This document shows, one piece after another, positions 32,437 to 40,033 of a stretch of DNA of 46,630 bases. The notes under the pieces were generated by a model. That model saw nothing but the letters and a program-made list of their open reading frames with translations, was not told the DNA's origin and searched no databases. A program made the position numbers and the translations under genes. The number at the start of each line of letters is the position of its first letter. Position 1 is the first letter of the stretch. Origin of the DNA: Acetatifactor sp. (GTDB lineage Bacteria; Bacillota; Clostridia; Lachnospirales; Lachnospiraceae). Where the stretch lies: NCBI GenBank assembly GCA_022511465.1, contig JAFLRM010000018.1:12343-58972 (forward strand). The letters are read 5' to 3'.

Positions 32437-33147
32437 ATGGCAGTGAACATCAATCAGGACTACAATGTTTATCAGAACAGCTACTACAAAAAGACCGGTC
32501 AGACAGAGAAGAGCAACACCCAGAAGACAGGCAAGGCGAAAGGGGCAGACAAGACTTCTCAGACTCCCCAGTTGAGCGCAAAGGCAAAAGCTCTCCTTGA
32601 AGAGTTGAAAGCGAAGTACGGCAATGTTGATATCATGGTGGCCGACTACGAGACCGAGGAGGAGGCACAGAGCATTCTTTCCCGCGGCACCAAGCAGTAC
32701 AGTGCGCTGTTTGACCCTGAGACGTTGGAGTCTATGGCGGCTGACGAGAATGTAAAGAACGAGTACATGGGTAAGCTGGAGGACGCAGTGAGCCAGCTTC
32801 ACGAGATGGTGGAGCAGCTGGGCGACAAGGCCGGCGAAGTGAAGCATTTGGGTGTTTCCTTTGGAAATGACGGAAGTGTTTCTTTCTTTGCAGAGCTGGA
32901 GAAGACCACTGAGAAACAGCGTGAGCGCATTGAGCAGGCCAGAGAGGACAAAAAGGAGCAGGCTGCCAAGGACAAGAAGGCTGCAGAGGAAGAGCGTTTT
33001 GTCAAGGGGCACGAAACCTACAAGAGTACCCGAGTGCAGGCTGACTCTATGGAGGAGCTCCTTGAGAAGATCCGCAGTGTGGATTGGGACAATATCAAAG
33101 CGACGGAGCTTCCGGAGAGGGGCGGCAGATTTGATCTTACCATCTAA
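32437..33147 (+). CDS. DUF6033-like protein
   Basis: This 236-residue protein has a Lys/Thr/Gln-rich flexible N-terminus (about 1-45), then LSAKAKALLEELKAKYGNVDIMVADYETEEEAQSILSRGTKQYSALFDPETLESMA, the pattern of the DUF6033 family. A coiled-coil stretch (about 150-200, EKTTEKQRERIEQAREDKKEQAAK) and a short tail follow. No signal peptide or enzyme motif is visible, and its function is unknown. AAGGAGG precedes the ATG. The final helical tail (VQADSMEELLEKIRSVDWDNI) may be a binding element. Confidence 0.65.
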   Translation: MAVNINQDYNVYQNSYYKKTGQTEKSNTQKTGKAKGADKTSQTPQLSAKAKALLEELKAKYGNVDIMVADYETEEEAQSILSRGTKQYSALFDPETLESMAADENVKNEYMGKLEDAVSQLHEMVEQLGDKAGEVKHLGVSFGNDGSVSFFAELEKTTEKQRERIEQAREDKKEQAAKDKKAAEEERFVKGHETYKSTRVQADSMEELLEKIRSVDWDNIKATELPERGGRFDLTI

Positions 33148-33192
33148 TGAGAGCTTGTACAAATGTTTTAGGAGACAAAAGTAATCTGTACA

Positions 33193-34065
33193 ATGAATAA
33201 AAATTTTTGGAAAAAGGTCGGCTGGACGGGAATGACCCTATTGCCTATGGTGGTCAGTTTGGCGACACAAATTCTTATTACAGTCGCAGTCATGGTGGTG
33301 ATCGCCATGACTGTTGGCATTAGAGGGGCGCTCTCGGGAGTGACAAGCCCCTATCTGTTGGAGCAGGAAATTTTAGATGCTGTCATGGGAAGCATGACAA
33401 TGATACTCCTACTGTATCATGTATTGGCATTAGTCGGTTTTGGCGTATGGTATTACCTTGGGTGCGGCAGACCCAAACCTGGGAAGCCGGGCAGGGTCTT
33501 TTCCGGAAGAGCGCTTCCTGTGACAATTCTCATAGGACTTTTTATGTGCATCAGCGCCACGGCGTTTTTGTCTGCGGCACAGTATATCGTTCCGGAGATG
33601 ATCGAGCAGTATGAGGAAATGATGGAGCTTGCGGGCTTGGGAACCGATCTCCTGGCGATCCTTGCCAGTGTCCTCATCGCCCCGATAGGGGAGGAGCTTT
33701 TGTGCAGAGGCCTTACCTTCCACTACGCGTGGAAAGTGGTGGAGGGCATGCCAAACCGCAGGGCGGCCTTCTGGATCGCCAACTCATTTCAGGCTCTTAT
33801 GTTCGGCATTATGCATGGCAATCTGGTTCAGGGCTCTTACGCTTTTGCGATGGGGCTTGGACTCGGATGGCTCAGATGGCGGTACAATAGTCTGTACCCG
33901 TCCATGTTGGCTCACTTTATTGTGAACTTCTCGTCCACGGTTTTCGTGGGTTTTTTGTTCTATATAATACCGGAGAACCTCGCAGTCTATACGCTGATGA
34001 CAGTGGTCGGGATAGTGTTTATCCTACTTGTGATGAAGTGGGACAGAAAGAAAGAGCCGGAATGA
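33193..34065 (+). CDS. CPBP-family intramembrane metalloprotease
   Basis: The 290-residue membrane protein has about seven helices and the CPBP/Abi active-site motifs: EExxxR in PIGEELLCRGLTF (Glu167, Glu168, Arg172), then FGIMHGN and HFIVNFSST, whose His and Asn complete the metal site. Family members cleave membrane substrates, including prenylated peptides and bacteriocin-related proteins. No ribosome site lies at good distance: AGGAG is about 18 bases ahead of ATG 33193, so the start or its efficiency is uncertain. It ends at a terminator shared with the convergent XRE gene and precedes the sortase block. Confidence 0.85.
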   Translation: MNKNFWKKVGWTGMTLLPMVVSLATQILITVAVMVVIAMTVGIRGALSGVTSPYLLEQEILDAVMGSMTMILLLYHVLALVGFGVWYYLGCGRPKPGKPGRVFSGRALPVTILIGLFMCISATAFLSAAQYIVPEMIEQYEEMMELAGLGTDLLAILASVLIAPIGEELLCRGLTFHYAWKVVEGMPNRRAAFWIANSFQALMFGIMHGNLVQGSYAFAMGLGLGWLRWRYNSLYPSMLAHFIVNFSSTVFVGFLFYIIPENLAVYTLMTVVGIVFILLVMKWDRKKEPE

Positions 34066-34101
34066 GGTATGCGCTGCATATCTTTTCCGGCTCTATTTTT
34101 T
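34053..34101. terminator. Terminator between the CPBP and XRE genes
   Basis: AGAGCCGGAA (34053-34062) pairs with TTCCGGCTCT (34085-34094), followed by TTTTTT on the plus strand. It overlaps the ends of both convergent genes. Confidence 0.85.
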
Positions 34102-34296
34102 ATCTGTGCGGTTCAAAAGGTAATCAATGCTTACATTGTAATAATCGGCTATTTTTATTAGGATGTCTGTAGGAATATCCCTGGTACCATTCTCATAGTG
34201 GGAATATGCCCTTTGAGAAATGTGAAGGTATGAGCTGAACTCTGACTGCGTCAAATCTGCATCCTCACGAAGATTTCTGATCCTGCGGTAGATCAT
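34093..34296 (-). CDS. XRE-family HTH regulator
   Basis: The 67-residue protein is essentially one helix-turn-helix domain: IRNLREDADLTQSEFSSYLHISQRAYSHYENGTRDIPTDILIKIADYYNVSIDYLLNRTD. It binds DNA as a dimer, with no added sensor domain. It is transcribed away from the sortase gene, and two matching palindromes lie between them on both promoters. It is therefore a good candidate for an autoregulated repressor that also controls the sortase transcript. How it would be released is not visible. Confidence 0.9.
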   Translation of the reverse strand: MIYRRIRNLREDADLTQSEFSSYLHISQRAYSHYENGTRDIPTDILIKIADYYNVSIDYLLNRTDKK

Positions 34297-34334
34297 CTGC
34301 CGTTTCCCCCTTCGCAGACTTTCGTTGTATTCAC

Positions 34335-34363
34335 ATTATATTTTCGATTATATTTTAGAACAA
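34335..34363 (-). promoter_or_regulatory. Promoter of the XRE gene
   Basis: On the minus strand TTGTTC (34363-34358), 17 bases, then a perfect TATAAT (34340-34335). The -35 lies inside operator 1, so a bound dimer would block it. Confidence 0.75.
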
Positions 34364-34372
34364 AATGTTCTA
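34356..34372. promoter_or_regulatory. Operator 1, palindrome TAGAACA-AAA-TGTTCTA
   Basis: A perfect 17-base palindrome with a three-base centre. It covers the -35 of the XRE promoter and abuts the -35 of the plus-strand promoter. It matches operator 2 at 14 of 17 positions. Confidence 0.7.
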
Positions 34373-34401
34373 TTGACATTTAGCCCAAAATGGTCTAAAC
34401 T
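34373..34401 (+). promoter_or_regulatory. Promoter facing the sortase gene
   Basis: TTGACA (34373-34378), 17 bases and TAAACT (34396-34401). Operator 2 fills the spacer. The start near 34408 gives a leader of about 165 bases before the sortase ATG. Confidence 0.78.
34381..34397. promoter_or_regulatory. Operator 2, imperfect copy TAGCCCA-AAA-TGGTCTA
   Basis: Offset 25 bases from operator 1 and lying between the -35 and -10 of the sortase-side promoter. The shared core is TAG-x-x-CAAAATG-x-TCTA. Confidence 0.65.
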
Positions 34402-34574
34402 ATGTTCATATTTGCAGTGATTTTAATTGTGTCAAAAAAGTTCCGTTGATATTATATGCGGATAAGCTGAATCATATATTGTTCTCAGAGAGTATTATAA
34501 CGCTACAGATCAGTGTGTGACGCTGGCGGATAATGTTGAAAAGTTATCAGGCATAGAGCAGTGAGGAAAGTGTT

Positions 34575-35435
34575 ATGGCAGATATGGATAGAGACAGGGA
34601 CAGACATACGCGCCGGAAGGAAGAGCGCACCAGATACATTGTGGCTGCAGTGCTGATCTGTGTTGCCGTTGTGGCGGGCGCTGTGTGGGGAGTACAGACA
34701 TACAGGAGTCGTCAGGCAGAGAGGGAGCTTGCCCTTCTGGCTGAACAGTCGCGGACCGATGTGGAGAACACCCGGAGCGGGACGGACGTTCAGACAGAGG
34801 AAGCCGTAACAGACTCTCTGCAGGCGCTTCGGGAGATGGGAGTTCCCATTCCGGAGAAAGATGTGGACTTTGCCGCCCTGCAGGAGGAGACCAACGCGGA
34901 TATCTACGCGTGGATATACGTTCCGGACACTCAGATCGATTATCCGATCGTACAGCATCCCACGGACAACAGCTATTATCTGAACTATAACCTTGACGGC
35001 AGCAAGGGCTATCCCGGCTGTATTTATACGGAGAATTATAATAAGAAAGACTTCTCGGATCCCAATACGGTCATATATGGACATAATATGAAGAATGGCA
35101 GCATGTTTGCCGGCCTTCACCTGTTTGAGGACAGCGAGTTCTTTGAGGAACACCCCTATGTGTATATCTACACGGAGGACGGACTGTTGGTCTATGAGAT
35201 TTTTGCGGCACATCAATCCGGTAATGAGCATATATTGTATACGTATGATTTTGACAGTGATACCGTGTATCGGAATTACCTGGAAGATATTTTTGAGACA
35301 CGCAGCATGAACAGCAACATCAGGGAGGATGCAGAGGTCACGGAAGAGAACCGGATCATCACACTCTCAACTTGTATTTCCAGCAAGCCAAACAACCGTT
35401 ACCTGGTACAGGGAGTTTTGTTGAATGAGGATTAG
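34575..35435 (+). CDS. srtB: Class B sortase
   Basis: The 286-residue transpeptidase has an N-terminal membrane anchor (about 22-42) and a class B catalytic domain. The opening block NADIYAWIYVPDTQIDYPIVQHPTDNSYYLNYNLDGS is typical. The catalytic residues are His170 in YGHNMKNGSMFAGL, Cys267 in TLSTC and Arg275 in NNRYLVQG. Class B enzymes attach special surface proteins to peptidoglycan, and in Clostridia they can recognise SPKTG-type signals. The next gene ends with SPKTG. GAGGAAAG precedes the ATG. A leader with two operators lies upstream. Confidence 0.95.
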   Translation: MADMDRDRDRHTRRKEERTRYIVAAVLICVAVVAGAVWGVQTYRSRQAERELALLAEQSRTDVENTRSGTDVQTEEAVTDSLQALREMGVPIPEKDVDFAALQEETNADIYAWIYVPDTQIDYPIVQHPTDNSYYLNYNLDGSKGYPGCIYTENYNKKDFSDPNTVIYGHNMKNGSMFAGLHLFEDSEFFEEHPYVYIYTEDGLLVYEIFAAHQSGNEHILYTYDFDSDTVYRNYLEDIFETRSMNSNIREDAEVTEENRIITLSTCISSKPNNRYLVQGVLLNED

Positions 35436-35538
35436 TTCGAGGGGCTTCCGGATCTGTGTGCAAAGCAGATAATTTGATATTGGGCCGAGCGGCTTAATAT
35501 AAACCACATGTGTATAATGAGGAAAGGAGAACTTAAAA

Positions 35539-36396
35539 ATGAAAAAATTTGTTAGTATGCTGGCGCTGGGCTTGGCGCTTAGCCTGTCTGTCGGCACGAC
35601 GCTGATGGCAGCGGAGGGCGGCAGTGGTTGTAAGTGCGAGGGCTGCGTGGACGTCTCTGGCGGTGACGTCTCTGGCGGTAACGCCACCTGTACTTGTGGT
35701 GCAGACTGTGGCTGTGCAGATGGTACCTGCACTTGCGGCGATACTTCCGGCGATACTTCCGGCGATTCTACCGACGATTCTTCCGACACTGTTCTGGAGA
35801 AGGGAACAACCACCGTTGAATTTAACGGGGAAGAATTAGAAGTTACTATTGCCGAAGTGTCTGCACAAAATAGGGAAGTTGTTGCTGCAGCGAAAGCAGA
35901 CATAAAATCGGTATTGAGTAATTTTTACGATAGCTATACTTGGGAGTCTTCCGATACAAAGGAGGTAGTTAAGAGTGCTCAGGCATTTGACGCAATAGAG
36001 ATAACTTTAGATAAGAAGCCAGCCGGTGGCTTTATCACCTTAGACATTAGAGTGAACGGTGTGAAGAAAGAAGCAGGTTCCCGCTATGGTTTCATGCACT
36101 GGACCGGTAAGAAGTGGGAGTTGGTCAACGCAACCTGTATGAGTGATGGAGTACTTCGTGCTACCTTTACGAATTTCTCGCCCTTCATTCCTGTGAAGTA
36201 CACGGTCAACACAGTTCCTAAGGACGGCGCAGACGATGACGACGATGACGATTCCGGCAGCCCTGCTCCTTTGAGCGACAATGGAACCCCTGTTTCTCCT
36301 AAGACCGGGGAAACCATCCCTGTAGCCGGATGTCTTGCAGTGATCTCTCTTGCAGGCGCTTTTGTTTGTATAAGAAGAGAAAAGTTTACAAAGTAA
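35539..36396 (+). CDS. Cysteine-rich surface protein with SPKTG sorting signal
   Basis: The 285-residue protein has a signal peptide (cut near Ala25). A compact segment follows with nine cysteines (31, 33, 36, 51, 53, 57, 59, 64, 66) in CxC and CxxC spacing, and then an Asp/Ser/Thr repeat spacer. The middle domain, of unknown fold, has a VEFNGEELEVTIAEVSAQNREVV start. A poly-Asp stretch leads to SPKTGE (253-258), a membrane helix and the tail RREKFTK. This is a complete wall-sorting signal. The sortase lies about 100 bases upstream and is its likely enzyme. The Cys spacing is metallothionein-like, so metal or redox binding at the cell surface is possible. That part is inference. Confidence 0.85.
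   Translation: MKKFVSMLALGLALSLSVGTTLMAAEGGSGCKCEGCVDVSGGDVSGGNATCTCGADCGCADGTCTCGDTSGDTSGDSTDDSSDTVLEKGTTTVEFNGEELEVTIAEVSAQNREVVAAAKADIKSVLSNFYDSYTWESSDTKEVVKSAQAFDAIEITLDKKPAGGFITLDIRVNGVKKEAGSRYGFMHWTGKKWELVNATCMSDGVLRATFTNFSPFIPVKYTVNTVPKDGADDDDDDDSGSPAPLSDNGTPVSPKTGETIPVAGCLAVISLAGAFVCIRREKFTK
35650..35679 (+). repeat. 15-base in-frame tandem repeat (two perfect copies)
   Basis: GACGTCTCTGGCGGT occurs twice in a row and encodes DVSGG-DVSGG between the cysteine clusters. Confidence 0.85.
35737..35784 (+). repeat. 12-base in-frame tandem repeat (four copies)
   Basis: GGCGATACTTCC occurs twice perfectly, then as two variants. It encodes GDTS-GDTS-GDST-DDSS after the last cysteine, a likely length-variable spacer. 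Confidence 0.85.
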
Positions 36397-36435
36397 AAAT
36401 AACATAACTTAGTCAATGGACTCAGCATGTGGTTG

Positions 36436-36480
36436 TTACGCCCTTCCCCAATCTGTTCGGTGGGAGGGCGTAATATTTTT
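36436..36480 (+). terminator. Terminator of the sortase/surface-protein unit
   Basis: A 12-base stem (TTACGCCCTTCC with GGGAGGGCGTAA, one G-T pair) is followed by TATTTTT. Confidence 0.85.
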
Positions 36481-38208
36481 CTAAAAATACCTCTCCAATA
36501 TCTCCACCAACCCATCCTCATCGTTCGTCTTTTTCGTCACCACATCTGCATGCATTTTTACTTTCTGCACAGCATTGGCCATAGCGATACCCACATGTGC
36601 GGCCTCTATCATGGAGATATCGTTCTCCTCGTCCCCGGCGGCAAAGGTGTGCGTGCGCAGCACGGGAAGGTAGTCCGTCACATAGAGGAGAGCGTTGCCT
36701 TTTCCAGCATCCTTGGGCAGGATCTCCAGATACTTGTCGTTGGAGAAGGCAAACTGCAGTCGTTCACCCAAGTCGGTCTGAGTGAGAAGTGTCTCACGGA
36801 ACTGCTCCAAAAGGCTCCTGTCTGTCAGATGGATCGTCTGCAGTTTGTAACTTCCGTTGGGAAGGGCGGCAGCGATATCCTCTACACATTTTAATGGCAT
36901 GTGGATCCGGCGGCGGTAGAAGCGGGTCTCCTCATTGTCCTCCAGACAGACGATCTCCCTGTCAGTGTAGCCTTGAATGTGCAGCCCATGCTTGTGAGCT
37001 ATAGCCACAACCGTGGCAATATCCTCATGGCGGATGCGTTGCTCCAATATAGGCATCTCTGTGTCACAGTCGTAGATCAGCGCGCCATTGTTTGAGATAA
37101 TGAGCATGTGAGGGTAACTAAGCCCGGCCTGCTCCTTGACTTCCAATATACTGGGAAGAGGTCTGCCGGAGCTTAAGATCAGGTGATGTCCGGCGCCCGT
37201 CAGCTGGTCTAGCGCCTCCCTCATATCGGGGCTCACGGTACTGTCGTTTCTGAGAAGGGTTCCGTCCATATCCGTAAAAAGAAGTTTTTTCTTGCTTTTC
37301 TGCAGGTCACTCCATACATCGTCGTGTACATAGAGTTTTCCGTAGCCAACGGCCAGATCCAATCCCGGCTTGTTGGCACCGTGGAAATCAGAGCCGCCGC
37401 TGATGAGCAGACGGTATTTTTTGGCGAGATTCCGAATCCGGCGCTCCTCAGAGGAACTGTAGGAGCTATAAATGGCCTCGATGCCCACGAGCCCTGCGTC
37501 TTTCAGCTCGGACACCAGCTTTTCCAAGCGCTCGCCGCTCAGATGGTAGAGGATGGGATGGGCCAGAACAGGGATACCGTCTGCAGAGAGGATAAGCTTC
37601 ACAGCTTGAACGGGAGTGACTTTTTCTCGGGGTATGTAGCAGGGACAGTGATCTCCCACATATCGCTCGAAAGCCTCCGATAGGTTCTTGACATAACCGT
37701 GATTTAACAGATATTTAGAGTAGTGAGTCCGTGTGATGACGGCTCCGGGGAACTCGGCGGTCAGTTTCTCGTAGGAGATATCGATGCCCGCTTCCTCCCG
37801 CAGCTTGTCACACATTTTACGGTTGCGCCCGTCGCGGGACTCTACAAAGGTTCTGAGAGGGCCTGTAAAAGCGGGACTTTGATAGTCAATATCAAGTCCC
37901 AGCACGTGTACATCCTTTCCCTCGTACTCCGTGGAAAACTCGATACCGGGGATCACCTGAGGCACTCTGTCCGCGGTGAGCACATCGGAGGCCACAGCCG
38001 AGCTCAGCGTTTCTCTATCAGGCAGAGATTCTTGTGTAAGCTGTGCACGCAGTTCCTCGGCGTAGGCGATCGCTTCTCGCAGGCCGTCCACCGTATCGTG
38101 GTCGGTCAGCGCGAATGCGTTCAGTCCCTTTTCTATGGCGTAATTCACCAGCTCCCTGGGGGAGAAAGTGCCGTCCGATCTGTTGGAGTGTACATGCAGG
38201 TCTACCAT
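36481..38208 (-). CDS. PHP phosphoesterase - Cof-type HAD phosphatase fusion
   Basis: A 575-residue fusion. The N-terminal half (1-280) is a PHP domain with the metal-binding blocks VDLHVHSNRSDGTFSP, ALTDHDTVDGL, VIPGIEFSTEYEGKDVHVLGL, PVLAHPILY and SGGSDFHGANKPG. This is similar to YciV-type 3',5'-bisphosphate nucleotidases or 5'-3' exonucleases. The C-terminal half (about 305-575) is a Cof-type HAD phosphatase with LLFTDMDGTLLRND, LSSGRPLPS and AAGDEENDISMIEAAHVGIAMANA. The start at 38208 follows GAGGGAT; the longer frame runs into the ABC-F gene. It lies 10 bases downstream of that gene. Substrates are unknown. Confidence 0.9.
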   Translation of the reverse strand: MVDLHVHSNRSDGTFSPRELVNYAIEKGLNAFALTDHDTVDGLREAIAYAEELRAQLTQESLPDRETLSSAVASDVLTADRVPQVIPGIEFSTEYEGKDVHVLGLDIDYQSPAFTGPLRTFVESRDGRNRKMCDKLREEAGIDISYEKLTAEFPGAVITRTHYSKYLLNHGYVKNLSEAFERYVGDHCPCYIPREKVTPVQAVKLILSADGIPVLAHPILYHLSGERLEKLVSELKDAGLVGIEAIYSSYSSSEERRIRNLAKKYRLLISGGSDFHGANKPGLDLAVGYGKLYVHDDVWSDLQKSKKKLLFTDMDGTLLRNDSTVSPDMREALDQLTGAGHHLILSSGRPLPSILEVKEQAGLSYPHMLIISNNGALIYDCDTEMPILEQRIRHEDIATVVAIAHKHGLHIQGYTDREIVCLEDNEETRFYRRRIHMPLKCVEDIAAALPNGSYKLQTIHLTDRSLLEQFRETLLTQTDLGERLQFAFSNDKYLEILPKDAGKGNALLYVTDYLPVLRTHTFAAGDEENDISMIEAAHVGIAMANAVQKVKMHADVVTKKTNDEDGLVEILERYF

Positions 38209-38218
38209 TTGTGATCCC

Positions 38219-39856
38219 TCAATCCTCGTCGTCTTCTTTGTTGGCAGTAAATACAGTACGTTTTCTGGCCATCTCGTCGTTTGCCAGATACTCGTCATAG
38301 GTAGTGATCTTATCAATGAGTGTGCCGTCCGGCAAAATCTCCATGATGCGGTTGGCGGTAGTCTGCACAAACTGGTGGTCATGGCAGGAGAACAGCGCAA
38401 CGCCCGGGAACTTGATCAGCCCGTTGTTCAGAGCAGTGATGGACTCCATGTCCAGATGGTTGGTAGGCTCGTCTAGGATCAGGCAATTGGCGCCGCTGAT
38501 CATCATCTTGGAGAGAAGGCAGCGAACTTTCTCGCCTCCCGAGAGTACCTTTACTTTTTTGACTCCGTCCTCCCCGGCGAAGAGCATGCGTCCGAGGAAA
38601 CCGCGCACATAGGTTACATCCTTGACGGGAGAGTAGCCGGTGAGCCAATCCACGATGGTCAAGTCATTGTCAAACTCTGTGGTGTTGTCCTTGGGGAAGT
38701 AAGCTTGAGAGGTGGTCACACCCCACTTGAAGCTTCCCTCGTCGGGCTCAAGCTCCCCAACCAGAATCTGGAACAGAGTGGTCTTGGCCAGCTCGTTTCC
38801 GCCCACAAAGGCAATTTTGTCCTCATGTCCCATGACAAAGGAGATGTCATCCAGAACTTTCTCTCCGTTTATGGTTTTGGAGAGATGCTCCACCGTAAGA
38901 ACCTCGTTGCCAATCTCACGCTCAGGGCGGAAGTCGATGTAGGGATACTTTCTGCTGGAAGGCTTGATCTCATCCAACTCGATCTTCTCCAAAGCGCGCT
39001 TTCTTGAGGTGGCCTGCTTGGACTTAGAGGCGTTGGCGGAGAAACGTGAGATGAATTCCTGCAGCTCCTTGATCTTTTCCTCCTTTTTCTTGTTGGCTTC
39101 CTTCATCTGCTTGATGAGCAGCTGGCTGGACTCATACCAGAAGTCGTAGTTGCCGGCGTAGAGTTGGATCTTACCGTAGTCAATATCTGCAGTGTGAGTG
39201 CAGACCTTGTTTAAAAAGTAACGGTCGTGGGACACCACGATCACCGTGTTGTCAAAGTCGATCAGAAATTCCTCCAGCCAGGAGATCGCATCCAGATCCA
39301 GGTGGTTGGTGGGCTCGTCCAGAAGCAGGATGTCAGGGTTGCCAAAGAGTGCCTTGGCCAGCAAAACCTTCACCTTCAGGCTGCCGTCCAGATCTCTCAT
39401 GGTGGCGTAGTGACATTCGGGTTCGATGCCCAGTCCATTTAAGAGCATTGCGGCGTTGGACTCTGCCTCCCAACCGTCCAGCTCGGCAAATTCTGCTTCC
39501 AGTTCACTGGCGCGGATGCCGTCCTCGTCGCTAAAGTCCTCTTTGGCGTAGATGGCGTCCTTCTCTTTCATGATCTGGTAGAGACGTTCGTTGCCCATGA
39601 TGACGGTGTCCATTACCACATTGTCGTCGTATTTAAAGTGATCCTGCTCCAGCACGGACAGACGCTGACCGGGCGTGATGGTTACATCGCCCTTAGTGGT
39701 CTCCAGCTTGCCGGAGAGAATTTTTAGAAACGTGGACTTACCGGCACCGTTGGCACCGATGAGACCGTAGCAGTTGCCCTCTGTGAACTTGATGTTCACG
39801 TCCTCGAACAACGCTTTTTTACCGATACGGAGTGTTACATTATTTGCACTGATCAT
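38219..39856 (-). CDS. ABC-F family ATPase (YbiT/YkpA type)
   Basis: The 545-residue protein has two ABC domains joined by a charged helical linker (about 240-310, KKKEEKIKELQEFISRF) and no membrane segment, as in ABC-F translation factors. Domain 1 has GANGAGKST and LLLDEPTNHLDLDAI, and its signature reads LDGSLKVKVLLAKAL, degenerate in the way YbiT-like proteins are. Domain 2 has LSGGEKVRCLLSKM and LILDEPTNHLDMESI but an altered Walker A, GGNELAKTT, and CHD instead of SHD for the switch His. The start at 39856 has GGAGG five bases ahead. It lies upstream of the PHP-HAD gene on the same transcript. Whether it affects ribosome stalling or antibiotic response is not known. Confidence 0.9.
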   Translation of the reverse strand: MISANNVTLRIGKKALFEDVNIKFTEGNCYGLIGANGAGKSTFLKILSGKLETTKGDVTITPGQRLSVLEQDHFKYDDNVVMDTVIMGNERLYQIMKEKDAIYAKEDFSDEDGIRASELEAEFAELDGWEAESNAAMLLNGLGIEPECHYATMRDLDGSLKVKVLLAKALFGNPDILLLDEPTNHLDLDAISWLEEFLIDFDNTVIVVSHDRYFLNKVCTHTADIDYGKIQLYAGNYDFWYESSQLLIKQMKEANKKKEEKIKELQEFISRFSANASKSKQATSRKRALEKIELDEIKPSSRKYPYIDFRPEREIGNEVLTVEHLSKTINGEKVLDDISFVMGHEDKIAFVGGNELAKTTLFQILVGELEPDEGSFKWGVTTSQAYFPKDNTTEFDNDLTIVDWLTGYSPVKDVTYVRGFLGRMLFAGEDGVKKVKVLSGGEKVRCLLSKMMISGANCLILDEPTNHLDMESITALNNGLIKFPGVALFSCHDHQFVQTTANRIMEILPDGTLIDKITTYDEYLANDEMARKRTVFTANKEDDED

Positions 39857-39902
39857 TTTAGCCTCCATGCTGCGACTGTTTTTAGAAATTATTACTTTAT
39901 CT

Positions 39903-39930
39903 ATTATACATGAAAGTGCGATTATTTCAA
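39903..39930 (-). promoter_or_regulatory. Promoter of the ABC-F gene
   Basis: On the minus strand TTGAAA (39930-39925), 16 bases and TATAAT (39908-39903). Confidence 0.75.
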
Positions 39931-39970
39931 TAAAAATCAGTGAGGTGATCGCGAAATAGGAACAAAAGGC

Positions 39971-39998
39971 TTGACCGTTAAAGTATTTCTTGTATAAT
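39971..39998 (+). promoter_or_regulatory. Promoter of the glycan module
   Basis: TTGACC (39971-39976), 16 bases, then TATAAT (39993-39998), 36 bases ahead of the aminotransferase ATG. Confidence 0.78.
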
Positions 39999-40033
39999 TG
40001 ATTCAGACAGGGAAGATAAGGAGTACACAACTG

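Noticed and set aside
34356..34372. LexA/SOS box in AGAACA-AAA-TGTTCT
   Set aside because: The Gram-positive LexA box has four bases between GAAC and GTTC, whereas here there are five. A second similar site and an adjacent XRE gene explain it better.
38209..38400. Longer N-terminus for the PHP-HAD protein
   Set aside because: The extension lies inside the ABC-F gene in another frame. The PHP motif begins at once after the ATG at 38208 with a ribosome site.
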